A stretch of DNA of 64,000 nucleotides from QHXN01 sp032162705 (GTDB taxonomy: Bacteria; Acidobacteriota; Blastocatellia; Pyrinomonadales; Pyrinomonadaceae). Each line of letters opens with the position of its first letter. Position 1 is the first letter of the stretch. Made by a program: the position numbers and the translations under genes. The notes under the pieces are model-generated. The model saw nothing but the letters and a program-made list of their open reading frames with translations, did not search any database and was not told where the DNA came from. The stretch is taken from assembly GCA_032162705.1 (NCBI GenBank), contig JAVRON010000092.1:1-64000 (forward strand), in the 5' to 3' direction. This document shows, piece after piece, positions 51,164 through 60,928 of this stretch.

Positions 51164-53545
51164 ATGAAGACTCTCCCCAACTCGAAGACGAACGCCGCCA
51201 CAGCGTTGGCGGCATTTCTATTTCTGTGCGCGCTGGCCTGCGTGAGCATAAGTCTGGTTCAGCCGCCGCGTGCCGTGCCGGAGAGCGCGCCGCCCGCGGA
51301 GTTTTCGTCGGCGCGTGCCATGAAACATGTACGCGAGATGGCGCGCGCTCCGCACCCGACCGGCTCGTTGGAGTGCGAGCGCGTGCGGCGCTATATCCTC
51401 GACGAGCTGGGCGCGCTCGGTGTAAGCGCCGAGGTGCAGGACGCGTCGTCCGTGCCCGCGACGGCGAGACCGGGCCGCCCCTTGATGGCCGCGCGCGTGC
51501 GCAACATCGTGGCGCGCGTGCCCGGCACTGCCAACGCCGGCAAGGCGCTCATGCTCGCCGCTCACTACGACTCAGTGCCGACGGGGCCCGGCGCTTCGGA
51601 TGACGGCGCGGGCGTCGCGGCGCTGCTCGAAACCCTGCGCGGGCTGAAGTCGGGCCCGCCGCTCAAGGATGACCTCATCCTCCTCATCACCGACGGCGAG
51701 GAGTTGGGACTCCTGGGCGCGCGTGCCTTCGCCGAAGGGCATGCGTGGATGAAGGACGTGGGGCTTGTGCTCAACTTCGAGGCGCGTGGCGCGGGCGGCC
51801 CGTCCATGATGTTTGAGACGAGCGAAGGCAACGGCGCGCTCATCCGCGAGATGGCGGCAGCCGCGCCGTACCCCGTCGCAAGCTCGCTGATGTACGCGGT
51901 CTACAAACGTCTGCCAAACGACACAGACATGACCGTCTTCAAGGGCGCAGGAGCCGCCGGTCTCAACTTCGCCTACGCCGACCGCATCACGAGCTATCAC
52001 ACTGCGCTCGACTCGGCGGACGTGTTGGACGAGCGGAGCCTGCAACACCACGGCTCTTACGCGCTCGCGCTTGCGCGCCGCTTCGGCGACCTCGACTTGC
52101 GCGACTTGAGTTCGCCGGACGCAATCTACTTCAACGCCTTCGGCACAATCTTCCTGCACTACACGGAGTCCTGGGTCGTGCCGCTCGCGGCGCTCGTCTT
52201 TCTACTCTTTGTTGGCGTCATGTTCGCGGGGCTAAGGCAAGGGCTTCTGTCGGCGCGAGGGATTGCGGCTGGCTCCGCGTCGTTTCTCGTCGCGTCCGTC
52301 GTCGCGGTCTTGTTGACGGCGGGCGTTTGGCGCGTGGCGCGCGTGCTCCACGCGGGTTACACAGTGCTGCCGTGGCGGACGCCTTATGAAAAGTGGCCTT
52401 ACGAAATCGGGTTCGTGCTGCTGGCGTTGGCGGCCTTCGCGTTGGTCTATGCGCGACTGTTTCGCGGGACGAGCGCGGCGAACCTTGCGGCGGGCGCGTT
52501 GCTGTGGTGGCTCGTGCTTTTGCTGTTGACGACGGCGCTACTGCCGCTGGGCAGCTTCGTGTTCGCGTGGCCTCTTCTATTCGCACTGCTCGGCTTCGCT
52601 TTCGTCGTCGCGCGGGGCGGGGGCAGTTTCGAGTCGGGGAAGGGCTTGGCGATCACAACGCTCTCGGCCATTCCCGGCGTGGTCATGCTCGCGCCGCTCG
52701 TCTACATGTTCTTTATGATGCTCGGCCTTGAGCTGTGCGGGCCCTTTATGCTCATGGTGGTGTTGCTCGCGGGGCTGTTGGTTCCGCATTTCCGTGTGCT
52801 CGTAGCGCGCAGGCGTTGGCTTGTGCCCGCGGTCGCGGCGCTCGCGGGGCTGGGGTTCGTCGTCGTGGGACTGATGCTCGCAGGCTCCGACGCGCGCCAG
52901 CGGAAGACGAACAGCATGCTCTACTTTCTCGACGCTGACTCGGCGCGCGCCGAGTGGGTGAGCACGGACGCTTCGCCCGACGAGTGGACTTCGCAGTTCA
53001 TCGGGGCGGGCGCGACGAACGAGAGTCTGGAAGCGATCTTCCCCTGGTCGAAGCAGACAGACCGGAAGGCGGATGCGCCCGCCGCAGCGCTCGCGCCGCC
53101 GGACGTGCAGGTCTTGGACGACCGCACGGAGGGAGACGTGCGGACGTTGCGCCTGCGTCTCTCGTCGCCGCGCCGCGCGCCGGTGCTTATCTTCTACACC
53201 GACGCGGGGGCGGACATACGTCGCGCGACTATCGACGGAAAATCGCTGCTCGGCGATGCAGGAGGCGCAGTCGAAATGCAAACGAACGCAGGCGCGGATC
53301 AGCAGAGAGTCTTGCGCGTCTCTTTCTCGGCTCCGCCGCCTGAAGGGTTGGAGCTGCTACTTGAGACGGGCGCTGCCGCGCGGCTCCGACTCTCTGTCGA
53401 AGACCTCTCCTTTGGCCTGCCCGAAATAACGGGGCAGACTTTCCGCCCGCGAGGCTCAGACATGATGCCCGCTCCGTCCTACTTCACGAGCAACACGACC
53501 CTCGTCAAAAAGACGTTCGGCTTTGAACCGGCGGCGCGTCGATAG
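51164..53545 (+). CDS. Membrane-bound M28-family metallopeptidase
   Basis: Zinc aminopeptidase with a multispan C-terminal region, similar in plan to ERMP1/Fxna-type M28 proteins. N-terminal signal anchor (about residues 8-30). The peptidase domain has AAHYDSVPTGPGASDDGAGV (about 130-149, zinc His and Asp), TDGEELGLLGA (about 174, catalytic Glu), LNFEARG and YHTALDSADVLD (about 278, zinc His). About nine membrane segments follow (325-585), then a soluble C-terminal domain. Length 793 aa. Substrates unknown. No ribosome site: the right arm of repeat L lies directly upstream. Confidence 0.86.
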   Translation: MKTLPNSKTNAATALAAFLFLCALACVSISLVQPPRAVPESAPPAEFSSARAMKHVREMARAPHPTGSLECERVRRYILDELGALGVSAEVQDASSVPATARPGRPLMAARVRNIVARVPGTANAGKALMLAAHYDSVPTGPGASDDGAGVAALLETLRGLKSGPPLKDDLILLITDGEELGLLGARAFAEGHAWMKDVGLVLNFEARGAGGPSMMFETSEGNGALIREMAAAAPYPVASSLMYAVYKRLPNDTDMTVFKGAGAAGLNFAYADRITSYHTALDSADVLDERSLQHHGSYALALARRFGDLDLRDLSSPDAIYFNAFGTIFLHYTESWVVPLAALVFLLFVGVMFAGLRQGLLSARGIAAGSASFLVASVVAVLLTAGVWRVARVLHAGYTVLPWRTPYEKWPYEIGFVLLALAAFALVYARLFRGTSAANLAAGALLWWLVLLLLTTALLPLGSFVFAWPLLFALLGFAFVVARGGGSFESGKGLAITTLSAIPGVVMLAPLVYMFFMMLGLELCGPFMLMVVLLAGLLVPHFRVLVARRRWLVPAVAALAGLGFVVVGLMLAGSDARQRKTNSMLYFLDADSARAEWVSTDASPDEWTSQFIGAGATNESLEAIFPWSKQTDRKADAPAAALAPPDVQVLDDRTEGDVRTLRLRLSSPRRAPVLIFYTDAGADIRRATIDGKSLLGDAGGAVEMQTNAGADQQRVLRVSFSAPPPEGLELLLETGAAARLRLSVEDLSFGLPEITGQTFRPRGSDMMPAPSYFTSNTTLVKKTFGFEPAARR

Positions 53546-53716
53546 ACCTCCGCCCGGAAATTTTTACCAAAGGGATTTTTATCAAAGAGGAGCAGAGTGA
53601 TGGTTCTAATCAAAGATGGTACGGAGTGCGGCGCGTAGGGGAGAAGGAGCCGACTAGGCTCGACCTGTTCGCGCGCGAACACGCAGGGGCTTTTAAGAGT
53701 GAGTGAAGGAGGGGCG

Positions 53717-54679
53717 ATGAAGGCGATACGAGTTCAAGAGTTTGGCGGGCCCGAGGTCTTGCGTCTGGAGGACGTGCCCGACCCGCAAGCGGCGGCGGGG
53801 CAGGTAGTCGTGCGCGTGCGTGCGGCGGGCGTCAATCCCGTCGATACGTACATACGCGGCGGCGTCCACGCCGTCAAACCGCAACTGCCCTTTACGCCGG
53901 GACTCGACGCGGCGGGCGAGGTCGAGGCGGTCGGCGAAGGCGTCACACGCCTGCACGTGGGGCAGAGAGTCTACACGGCGGGGAGCTTGACGGGCACGTA
54001 CGCCGAGCTTGCTCTGTGCGAAGAGGCGCAGGCTCACGCGTTGCCGGAGCGAGTCTCTTTCGCCGAAGGCGCGGGCGTGTTTACGCCTTACGCGACCGCC
54101 TATCGCGCGCTCTTCCAGCGCGCCGGAGGGCGTCCGGGCGAGACCGTCTTAGTTCACGGCGCGAGCGGCGGCGTGGGCACGGCGGCGGTGCAACTCGCAC
54201 GCGCCGCGGGCTTCAACATCATCGGCACGGGCGGCACGGAGGAAGGGCGCAAACTCGTTGCAGAGCAGGGCGCACAACACGTCTTAGACCACCACGCACC
54301 CGACTACCTCGAACAGCTTTCGACGATCACGGGCGGGCGCGGCGTGGACGTGATTCTCGAAATGCTCGCCAACGTCAACCTCAATAAGGACCTCGGCGTC
54401 CTGGCGAAGGGCGGGCGCGTCGTCGTCATCGGCTCGCGCGGTGCGGTCGAGATCAACCCGCGCCTTTTGATGTCGCGCGACGGCATCATCCTCGGCATGT
54501 CTCTCTTCAACGCCTCGCCGCAGGAGCTTGCGAGCGTACACGCGGCGCTCGCCAAAGGGCTGGAGACGGGGACACTGCGCCCCGTCGTCGGGCGCGAGCT
54601 GCCGCTACGGGAAGCCGCACGCGCGCACGAAGAGGTCTTGAAGCCGGGCGCTTACGGGAAGATAGTTTTGGTTCCTTGA
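53717..54679 (+). CDS. NADPH:quinone reductase / zeta-crystallin-type oxidoreductase
   Basis: MDR superfamily, zinc-independent. It reduces quinones or activated alkenes with NADPH. Start ATG at 53717 with AGGAGGGG just before; an upstream GTG at 53699 would add six residues. GroES-like half: VRVRAAGVNPVDTYIRGG (about 31-48) and PFTPGLDAAGEVEAVG (about 58-73). Nucleotide-binding half: VHGASGGVGTAAVQLARAAG (about 144-163) with the AxxGxxG motif. Length 320 aa, as for the family. Confidence 0.9.
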   Translation: MKAIRVQEFGGPEVLRLEDVPDPQAAAGQVVVRVRAAGVNPVDTYIRGGVHAVKPQLPFTPGLDAAGEVEAVGEGVTRLHVGQRVYTAGSLTGTYAELALCEEAQAHALPERVSFAEGAGVFTPYATAYRALFQRAGGRPGETVLVHGASGGVGTAAVQLARAAGFNIIGTGGTEEGRKLVAEQGAQHVLDHHAPDYLEQLSTITGGRGVDVILEMLANVNLNKDLGVLAKGGRVVVIGSRGAVEINPRLLMSRDGIILGMSLFNASPQELASVHAALAKGLETGTLRPVVGRELPLREAARAHEEVLKPGAYGKIVLVP

Positions 54680-54831
54680 GTCGCAGGTATAATCCGAAGT
54701 GCCGAAGTCGCAGTTTCTACCCGAGGCTTCGTCGTCGAAGTCCAAGCGTCGTCGTCGAAGTTGTCGAAGCAGACGGTCGGGGCAGGTCGCCGTCTTGATT
54801 CTCCCAAGCGCCCCGTTCAAACTCTCGCGTG

Positions 54832-55554
54832 ATGGAACTGACCTGCCCGCGTTGCGGTGCGAAAAACAAGAGTGGCGAGCGTGGCGCGACCGGCGCGCAG
54901 TTGGCAGTGTGCGCTGCGTGCGGCGCGAGCTTGAGTGATGTGAGCGTTGCGCCCGCCGTCACGCGTCGCGCACGTGAATACGACGGCTACGCCGTGGGCA
55001 GGCGCATACTCAAGATAGCCCCGGTCTGGCTCCTGCTTTCACTCGCCGCCTTCGTGCTCGTCTGGCTCTTTTTTAGTTGGGTATGGGGCCCCACAGGAAG
55101 GTGGGGCGCAACGGGCAATAGCGAGGAGTTCAAGAACGAGGCGACGAACCAAACGCCCGCGCCGCGTGACGCGCGCACGTCCGTCGCCGATTTGAAGACG
55201 CCCGCGGTGACCGCCAACACGGGCGGGCGGGCGGGATTCCAGACGGCGACGCCCGCGGCCTCTCCCTCTCCAGAGTCCACTGCACAGGGCGCGACGGGCA
55301 TCGAAGAGGACGGCGTGTTCTCCGTTCAGGTCGGCGCGTTCGCAGACCTCTCGCAGGCGAACGAACAGGTCTCGCGTCTCAGGGCGGCGGGCTTTGAAGC
55401 GCGCGTCGTCGAGTCGGCGACGACGACGCGATTTCACTTTCAGGTTCGTAGCGGGCGCTTCCAGACGCGTGAGGAGGCCGCGCATCTCGCCGTACAGTTG
55501 CGCGCCGGGGGCGTCGCGGGCGAGACCGTCATCATTGAGCCGGAGAGGGAGTAG
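54832..55554 (+). CDS. Zinc ribbon, membrane segment and SPOR domain protein
   Basis: Residues 1-37 form a zinc ribbon (CPRCGAKN...CAACGAS). Then a membrane helix at about 65-87 (VWLLLSLAAFVLVWLFFSWV), a Ser/Thr/Pro linker and a C-terminal SPOR domain (about 160-240: FSVQVGAFADLSQANEQVSR and FQVRSGRFQTREEAAHLA). SPOR domains bind denuded glycan strands at the division septum, so a septal role is likely. The cytoplasmic zinc ribbon joined to SPOR is an unusual pairing. ATG 54832 follows a GTG at 54829; no clear ribosome site. Confidence 0.82.
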   Translation: MELTCPRCGAKNKSGERGATGAQLAVCAACGASLSDVSVAPAVTRRAREYDGYAVGRRILKIAPVWLLLSLAAFVLVWLFFSWVWGPTGRWGATGNSEEFKNEATNQTPAPRDARTSVADLKTPAVTANTGGRAGFQTATPAASPSPESTAQGATGIEEDGVFSVQVGAFADLSQANEQVSRLRAAGFEARVVESATTTRFHFQVRSGRFQTREEAAHLAVQLRAGGVAGETVIIEPERE

Positions 55555-55606
55555 GTAGGTCGGAGCCTCTTAAGACTCGCGCGGGTTGCAAGTGATGGAG
55601 AGGTAA

Positions 55607-55696
55607 TTCACCACCGAGACACAGAGGACACTGAGGTATCACAGAGGGATGCAACTCTCTGTGCCAACTCCGTGTCCTCTGTGTCTCGGTGGTGAA
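55607..55696. repeat. Intergenic inverted repeat M (perfect 25-bp arms)
   Basis: Arms 55607-55631 and 55672-55696 (ttcaccaccgagacacagag...) are perfect reverse complements with a 40-base loop of tatcacagagg / ctctctgtgcc words. Followed by aaaaaac on the plus strand. Between convergent genes, so a terminator role is possible. Same word family as F and K. Confidence 0.93.
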
Positions 55697-55728
55697 AAAA
55701 CACTTCTGCCAATCTCAACCAATGAGAG

Positions 55729-58221
55729 CTAAGCGACGAGGACGCGTTTGCCGTTGGCCTGTTTGTTCTTCGTGGGATTCGGCGAGATAAGTGCGCCGTA
55801 GGTCTCAAGGATGATCTTCTCGGCCCCGTCGCTGTTGACCGGCTTCGAGAAGAAGTAGCCCTGCCCGTTCTCACAGTTGAGCTTTTGCAGCAGCACCAAC
55901 TGCTCGTTCGTCTCGACGCCCTCGGCCACCACGTCCATGCCGAGGTTCTGTGCGAGCACGACGATGGTGCGAACGATCTCTGTGTTCTCGTTGTTCTCCG
56001 ACATGCGCGTGACAAACGAGCGGTCGATCTTCAGCGTGTCGATGGGGAAGCGGTGCAGGTAGGAGAGCGACGAATAGCCCGTGCCGAAGTCATCAATGGC
56101 GAGCTTGACGCCGAGCGCGCGGAGCTGACGCAGCATTTCGGTCGCCGTGTCGATGTTCTCCATCACGACCGACTCGGTGATTTCCAACTTGACGGTCTGC
56201 GGCTTGACGCCCGTCTCCTGAAGGATCATGGCGAAGGTAGAGATGAGCGTGTTCTGGCTGAACTGCTTGCTCGAAAGATTGACGGCGATAAAGAGCGGCT
56301 GTTCGAGCGGGAACATCTTCTGCCAGCGATTCATCTGGCCGCACGCCTCGCGCATGACCCATTCGCCGAGCTGGATAATCATGCCCGTCTCTTCGGCCAC
56401 GGGGATGAAGTCCATCGGCGAGATGAAGCCGCGCTCCGGGTGTTGCCAGCGGACGAGCGCCTCGAAGCCGCGCAGGCTGAAGTTTTCGAGCGAGACGATG
56501 GGCTGGTAGTGAAGCAGGAACTCGTCGCGCTCCAGCGCACGCCGCATGTCGGTCTCCATCTGGAGGAGGTTGATGGCGCGCGCGTGCATCGCCTTGTCGA
56601 AGATTTCATAGCGCGCCTTGCCCAGAGACTTCGCGCGGTACATGGCCGTGTCGGCGTCGCGCAGAATGTCTTCCGCACGCTCGTAGCCGGTCGCCGAAGG
56701 CGCAATGCCCATGCTGACCGTAGTGAAGACCTCGCGCCCGCTCAGAGTGAAGGGCACGCTCAACTCCTTCTGGATGCGCTCGGCCACCTGCACCGACTCC
56801 GACTCGTCGGCAATGTCTTCGATGAGGATGGTGAACTCGTCGCCGCCGAGACGCGCGACCGTGTCGCCGGGGCGCAGGTTGTACTTGAGTCGGTCGGCGA
56901 TGCCGACGAGGAGCTGGTCGCCGATGGTATGGCCCAGAGAGTCGTTGATAACCTTGAAGCGGTCGAGGTCGAGATAGAGCACGGCGAAACGTGAGTTGAT
57001 GTTGCGGCGCGAGCGCGCGATGGCGAGCTTGAGGTGATCCATGAAGAGCGCGCGGTTCGGCAGTCCCGTCAGCGCGTCGTGGAAAGCGTCGTGGTGTAGC
57101 TGTTGCTCGGCCAGCTTGCGGTCGGTGATGTCCTGAATCTGGAAGATGAGGTGGACGGACTTTGAATACTGGTCGCGCACCATCGAGACGCTCCAGTGTA
57201 CCCACACCTCGTGGCCGGACTTGTGTATGTAGCGCTTCTCCATCTGCGACGCCTGCACCTTCCCCTTAAGAAGTTGGCCGATGTTCGAGAGCGCCGTCGG
57301 CAGGTCGTCCGGATGCGTGATGGAGAGAAAGTCCGTGAGCAGAAGCTCCTTCTCAGTGTAGCCGAGAATCTGGCACAGGCTTCGGTTGACCTGAAGCCAG
57401 CGCCCCTCGGTTGAGAGCAGTGCCATCCCGATAGCCGCGTAGTCGAACGCGCTGCGGAAGCGGTCGCTCTCGCTCACCTTCTCGCGCGACTCGGACGCGG
57501 TTGTCTCTTCGCTGCCCGCGCCCGCGAAGAGCTTCGCGCGCAGTGCGAAGGCCACGAGGCATCCGAGCGCGCCGACCGAGACGGAGACATTGAGACCGGC
57601 GAACCGCACGCCGAGCGCAGCGACGAGCGCCGCAGAGAAGGACGCGGCGTTGCCGACAATCTGCCAGAAGAAGAGACGCACGCCGTCGCGCCACGCCGAC
57701 AGGTTCATGCGGTACGAGCCGCCGAAGGCCGCAACCGACGCGTTGACAAAAGACTGTATGAACAACGCGGCGCAAAGCGAGTTGAGCGTCGCCATTGTAG
57801 GCGTGCCCACACTGATGTCCGTCAGGACGCCCGAGGTCAGCCTGAGCGTCCAGACCACCATCGAGGCGGTCAGGGCGGCGAGCGCGGCGCGGAAGGCGAC
57901 GGCCTTCGTCCCCTTCGTCGTCGGCAGCGCGGCGCAAAGCCCGACCGTTGCGGCCAGCAGTACGGCGGCCTCGCCGTCGAAGAGCAGCATTGAGAGGAAG
58001 ACGAACCCTTCGGCGAAGGGGAAGTGCCAGCCGTTACGCGGGCGTGAGTCGAAGCGCGAGGAGAGCTGCACGGAGAGCAGCGCCAGCAGGAGCAAGGGGA
58101 AGCCGAGTTGCGCGAGAGGCAGGCGGAAGGCGGCGAAGAGCACCGCCGCAGCGCCCGCGACAACTAAAGTGTTGACGAACTGCTGGGGGAAACGCTGGCC
58201 TTCGTTGATCTCTATGGTCAT
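55729..58221 (-). CDS. Membrane-anchored PAS-GGDEF-EAL cyclic-di-GMP protein
   Basis: Predicted c-di-GMP synthesis and breakdown enzyme. The N-terminal about 240 residues contain eight or so hydrophobic segments (MASE-like sensor). A PAS domain lies at about 255-380 (FRSAFDYAAIGMALLSTEGR, LSITHPDDLPTAL). The GGDEF domain has an intact active site, ARLGGDEFTIL (about 453). The EAL domain has FEALVRWQHPERGFISP (about 587) and DDFGTGYSSLSYL, so both activities are possible. Length 830 aa. The signal sensed is unknown. Convergent with the SPOR gene across repeat M. Confidence 0.93.
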   Translation of the reverse strand: MTIEINEGQRFPQQFVNTLVVAGAAAVLFAAFRLPLAQLGFPLLLLALLSVQLSSRFDSRPRNGWHFPFAEGFVFLSMLLFDGEAAVLLAATVGLCAALPTTKGTKAVAFRAALAALTASMVVWTLRLTSGVLTDISVGTPTMATLNSLCAALFIQSFVNASVAAFGGSYRMNLSAWRDGVRLFFWQIVGNAASFSAALVAALGVRFAGLNVSVSVGALGCLVAFALRAKLFAGAGSEETTASESREKVSESDRFRSAFDYAAIGMALLSTEGRWLQVNRSLCQILGYTEKELLLTDFLSITHPDDLPTALSNIGQLLKGKVQASQMEKRYIHKSGHEVWVHWSVSMVRDQYSKSVHLIFQIQDITDRKLAEQQLHHDAFHDALTGLPNRALFMDHLKLAIARSRRNINSRFAVLYLDLDRFKVINDSLGHTIGDQLLVGIADRLKYNLRPGDTVARLGGDEFTILIEDIADESESVQVAERIQKELSVPFTLSGREVFTTVSMGIAPSATGYERAEDILRDADTAMYRAKSLGKARYEIFDKAMHARAINLLQMETDMRRALERDEFLLHYQPIVSLENFSLRGFEALVRWQHPERGFISPMDFIPVAEETGMIIQLGEWVMREACGQMNRWQKMFPLEQPLFIAVNLSSKQFSQNTLISTFAMILQETGVKPQTVKLEITESVVMENIDTATEMLRQLRALGVKLAIDDFGTGYSSLSYLHRFPIDTLKIDRSFVTRMSENNENTEIVRTIVVLAQNLGMDVVAEGVETNEQLVLLQKLNCENGQGYFFSKPVNSDGAEKIILETYGALISPNPTKNKQANGKRVLVA

Positions 58222-58647
58222 GTTCGTTAGAGGAATTTTTGTTGAGGCCCCTTTGCCGACGCTCGCAGCGGGCCTGCCTGGCTTCCGCCATCCGGTGTCA
58301 ATTTCGGTGCCAGAGAGCAGGCGGGGCGTCGCCTTTAAATATCCGGCGAAAAAGCAGTTTAGGTCGAAACGAGGTTTGGGCGGGCGTGCCCTCTTCGGTC
58401 ATGATGACGAACATAGGTCAAGCAGTCTGACGGACAGGGCTTTTGCTGTTCAGTTCGCTTTCGGGGCGTGAGTCGCAGGCAAGTCGCTCGAAATCTCTGG
58501 AATGTCGCCGTAAAGGGAGAGAAAGCCGAAGTGTTCAACGACGGCCAACCACGAATTTCATCCTAGCATATGAGTTACCGATTTGAGGAGAGTTTTTTTT
58601 GAGGCAGCCGGATTGCGGTGCAAAGGAAGGCACAAACCCGTCTTGAC
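58222..58647. other. Gene-free stretch between GGDEF/EAL and transporter genes
   Basis: 426 bases upstream of the GGDEF/EAL gene and downstream of the transporter gene (both minus strand). I see no gene and no strong repeat; a T-run (gagagttttttttgagg) occurs at about 58590. Confidence 0.5.
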
Positions 58648-59388
58648 TCACAGCCCGCTGGCGGTCTGCCAAGCATAATAGAGTCCGAAGGCCACGCTCG
58701 CGCATCCCGTGAAGAGTTGCAGCGGCATGTCGATGCGGCGGAAGCGCGAGGCGCTGAAGACGAAGGGCAAGCTGATAAGCGCGCTCATCAAAAGCATCCC
58801 GCCGACCGAGCCGACGCCGAAGATAAGCAGGTATGCGAACCCGAGCGGGCGCGAGCCGCCGTGCCGTATCACTTCGTTCAGCACGAGCAGCGTCAGCGCA
58901 GCCGACCCGGCAAGCCCGTGAACCATGCCGACCGCGACGGGACGCCAGCCCCGGAGTCCACCGCGGTGTCGCGCGTGCGGAACGGTGTGCGAGTCGGTCG
59001 CGGCGTGCGCGTCCGAGCGGTCGTGGAAGTGTAGGTGCGTGTGTGTGTGGCCGTCGTGCGTGTGCGCGTGGACGTGTATGTCGCGCCGCGCGCGCAGGAT
59101 GAGGTAGAGAATGCGTGTGCCGAGGAAGACGATCATCAGCGCGACCGAGAGTTCGAGCGCCACGCGGACGCGCTCAGGGATTGAGACGCGCAGAAGGATG
59201 AGCACTGTCCCCGCGATGAAGAGCGAGGCGGTGTGGCCGAGTCCCCACAGGCCGCCGACGACCGCCGAGCGCCAGACGGAGCGATGCTCGCTGACGATGG
59301 TCGTGACCGCCACGAGGTGGTCGGCCTCGGTCGCGTGCTTCAGGCCGAGCACGAAGCCCAGTCCGAGGATGACGAGCGCGGAGTCCAT
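58648..59388 (-). CDS. Nickel/cobalt transporter, NicO/UreH-like
   Basis: Membrane protein of about seven helices, likely nickel or cobalt uptake or export. The HX4DH signature is present in the second helix region: LGLKHATEADHLVAVTTIV (about residues 14-32). A GGLWGLGHTASLFIAG block follows. The central loop is extremely His-rich (about 103-143: HVHAHTHDGHTHTHLHFHD), a metal-binding feature common in NicO and HupE proteins. Length 246 aa. No urease or hydrogenase genes are nearby, so the metal user is unknown. Confidence 0.85.
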   Translation of the reverse strand: MDSALVILGLGFVLGLKHATEADHLVAVTTIVSEHRSVWRSAVVGGLWGLGHTASLFIAGTVLILLRVSIPERVRVALELSVALMIVFLGTRILYLILRARRDIHVHAHTHDGHTHTHLHFHDRSDAHAATDSHTVPHARHRGGLRGWRPVAVGMVHGLAGSAALTLLVLNEVIRHGGSRPLGFAYLLIFGVGSVGGMLLMSALISLPFVFSASRFRRIDMPLQLFTGCASVAFGLYYAWQTASGL

Positions 59389-59675
59389 GCCGCCATCTTA
59401 TACCTAACGGGATTTCGACGTAAGGAAGATTCATAAGCGGCTTGGAGAATCCATCCACGAAGACACACGAGTTGCGAAAAGATTGTTTCCGGTTGCGACG
59501 CACGGGGAGTATATTTCTTTGACCCGAGCGTGGTGCGGCAGGAGTTAACAGCAGAAGCCAGTGGTTGCATAGAGAATCGTATCCGGTAAAGCTGAGAGAT
59601 GTCGTCCCGTCTTTTTTAAGGCGGCGGGCGGCAAGCCTGTTTTCGAGTTCGGTGTCGGAAAGAGGTGTTTCTTCG

Positions 59676-60233
59676 ATGAGTGTCCTTGAAACAGAGCGGT
59701 TAAGTCTTCGTGAGCTGTCGGCGAGCGACGCCGGGTTCATCCTTGAGCTGTTGAACGAACCCTCCTTCCTACGCAACATCGGTGACAGGGGCGTGAGAAC
59801 CATCGACGATGCTGTTCAATATATTTTGAGCAGGTTCGTCGATAGCTATGAACGGCTCGGCTTCGGTTTGTGGCTGGTCGAGTTGAAGGAATCGAAAGTG
59901 CCGATTGGCATCTGCGGATTGGTGAAGCGAGATGCTTTAAACGATGTGGATATCGGCTATGCCTTTCTGCCGCGATTCTGGTCGAAGGGCTATGCCTGCG
60001 AGTCGGCCTCGGCGGTGATGAGCTACGGGATGAACTCGCTCGGCCTGAGACGCATCTTGGCCGTGACGAATCAGGACAACACAGACTCGATCAGGGTGCT
60101 TGAAAAGCTCGGCCTGAAATTTGAACGAATGGTCAGTCTGTCCGCGGGCGAGCCGGAGATTATGTTGTTTGCCTCCGACACAGCCTTACGCGTTGAAGAC
60201 GACACAGCCCTACGCGCCGAAGAGCACTCATAA
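59676..60233 (+). CDS. GNAT-family N-acetyltransferase (RimJ/RimL-like)
   Basis: Acetyl-CoA-dependent acetyltransferase. TERLSLRELSASDAGFILEL (about residues 6-25) and VDIGYAFLPRFWSKGYACES (about 100-119) give the RimJ/RimL type. The acetyl-CoA loop reads RFWSKGYA in place of RxxGxA. Start at ATG 59676, with AAAGAGGTG 8-16 bases before; the upstream in-frame region starting at 59565 has no support. 185 aa. The tail repeats DTALRVED/DTALRAEE, another small in-frame duplication. The DUF421 gene follows after 58 bp. Confidence 0.85.
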   Translation: MSVLETERLSLRELSASDAGFILELLNEPSFLRNIGDRGVRTIDDAVQYILSRFVDSYERLGFGLWLVELKESKVPIGICGLVKRDALNDVDIGYAFLPRFWSKGYACESASAVMSYGMNSLGLRRILAVTNQDNTDSIRVLEKLGLKFERMVSLSAGEPEIMLFASDTALRVEDDTALRAEEHS

Positions 60234-60291
60234 CGCGAAGCGCCCGACGCGGGCATTATGTCGCCGGTCATACCGAGAGACAAAGACAACA

Positions 60292-60819
60292 ATGTTCCAT
60301 CAACTGGATTGGAAAACAATCTTCGTCCCCGACACGCCTCTGTTGGAGATCGTGCTGCGTGGGTCTTTGATGTACATCGCGCTGTTCACGCTGCTGCGCG
60401 TTATCCTGAAGCGGCAGACGGGCACTCTCGGGATGACAGACCTGCTTTTGATAACCCTGCTCGCGGACGCTTCTCAAAATGCGATGGCGGGCGAGTACAA
60501 ATCCCTGCCGGACGGCATTGTGCTGGTCGGGACGCTTATCTTTTGGAATTATGCGATTGATTGGCTCGGTTATAAGTACCCTTGGTTCGAGCGGTTGATT
60601 GAGCCGCCGCGACTTCCTCTCATCAGGAACGGTAAGCTTCTACGCAGGAACATGCGACGCGAGTTGATTACAGAGTCCGAGTTGATGGGACAGGTTCGTG
60701 AGCAGGGACTCGACGATCTCTCGAAGGTGAAGGAGGCTTACATTGAAAGCGACGGTCGCATCAGCGTCGTCGAGCGCGAGGAGAAACACCACGAGAGTCG
60801 GGAACGGAAAGGCGTTTAA
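60292..60819 (+). CDS. DUF421 (YetF-like) membrane protein
   Basis: Three membrane segments in the first 90 residues (LMYIALFTLLRVILKR; MTDLLLITLLADASQNAM; IVLVGTLIFWNYAIDWLGY). A soluble YetF-type beta-rich domain follows (IEPPRLPLIRNGKLLRRNMR; ITESELMGQVREQGLDDLSK; IESDGRISVV). Function in the family is unclear. I use ATG 60292, which gives the family N-terminus; earlier in-frame starts overlap the GNAT gene. 175 aa. Probably cotranscribed with the GNAT gene. Confidence 0.85.
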   Translation: MFHQLDWKTIFVPDTPLLEIVLRGSLMYIALFTLLRVILKRQTGTLGMTDLLLITLLADASQNAMAGEYKSLPDGIVLVGTLIFWNYAIDWLGYKYPWFERLIEPPRLPLIRNGKLLRRNMRRELITESELMGQVREQGLDDLSKVKEAYIESDGRISVVEREEKHHESRERKGV

Positions 60820-60928
60820 GGTAATGGTCGCGTCGCTCGGTTCGTACTGCCGAATCGACCTGACATCTCATTCGGATGAGCGCGAATAAGTGGCGCTGTC
60901 GTCGAAACCAGTTCGGAGTCTTTAGCAC

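Noticed and set aside
57590..58471. 293-codon plus-strand frame opposite the GGDEF/EAL N-terminus
   Set aside because: Overlaps the membrane-domain coding region of a clear gene; no ribosome site or domain.
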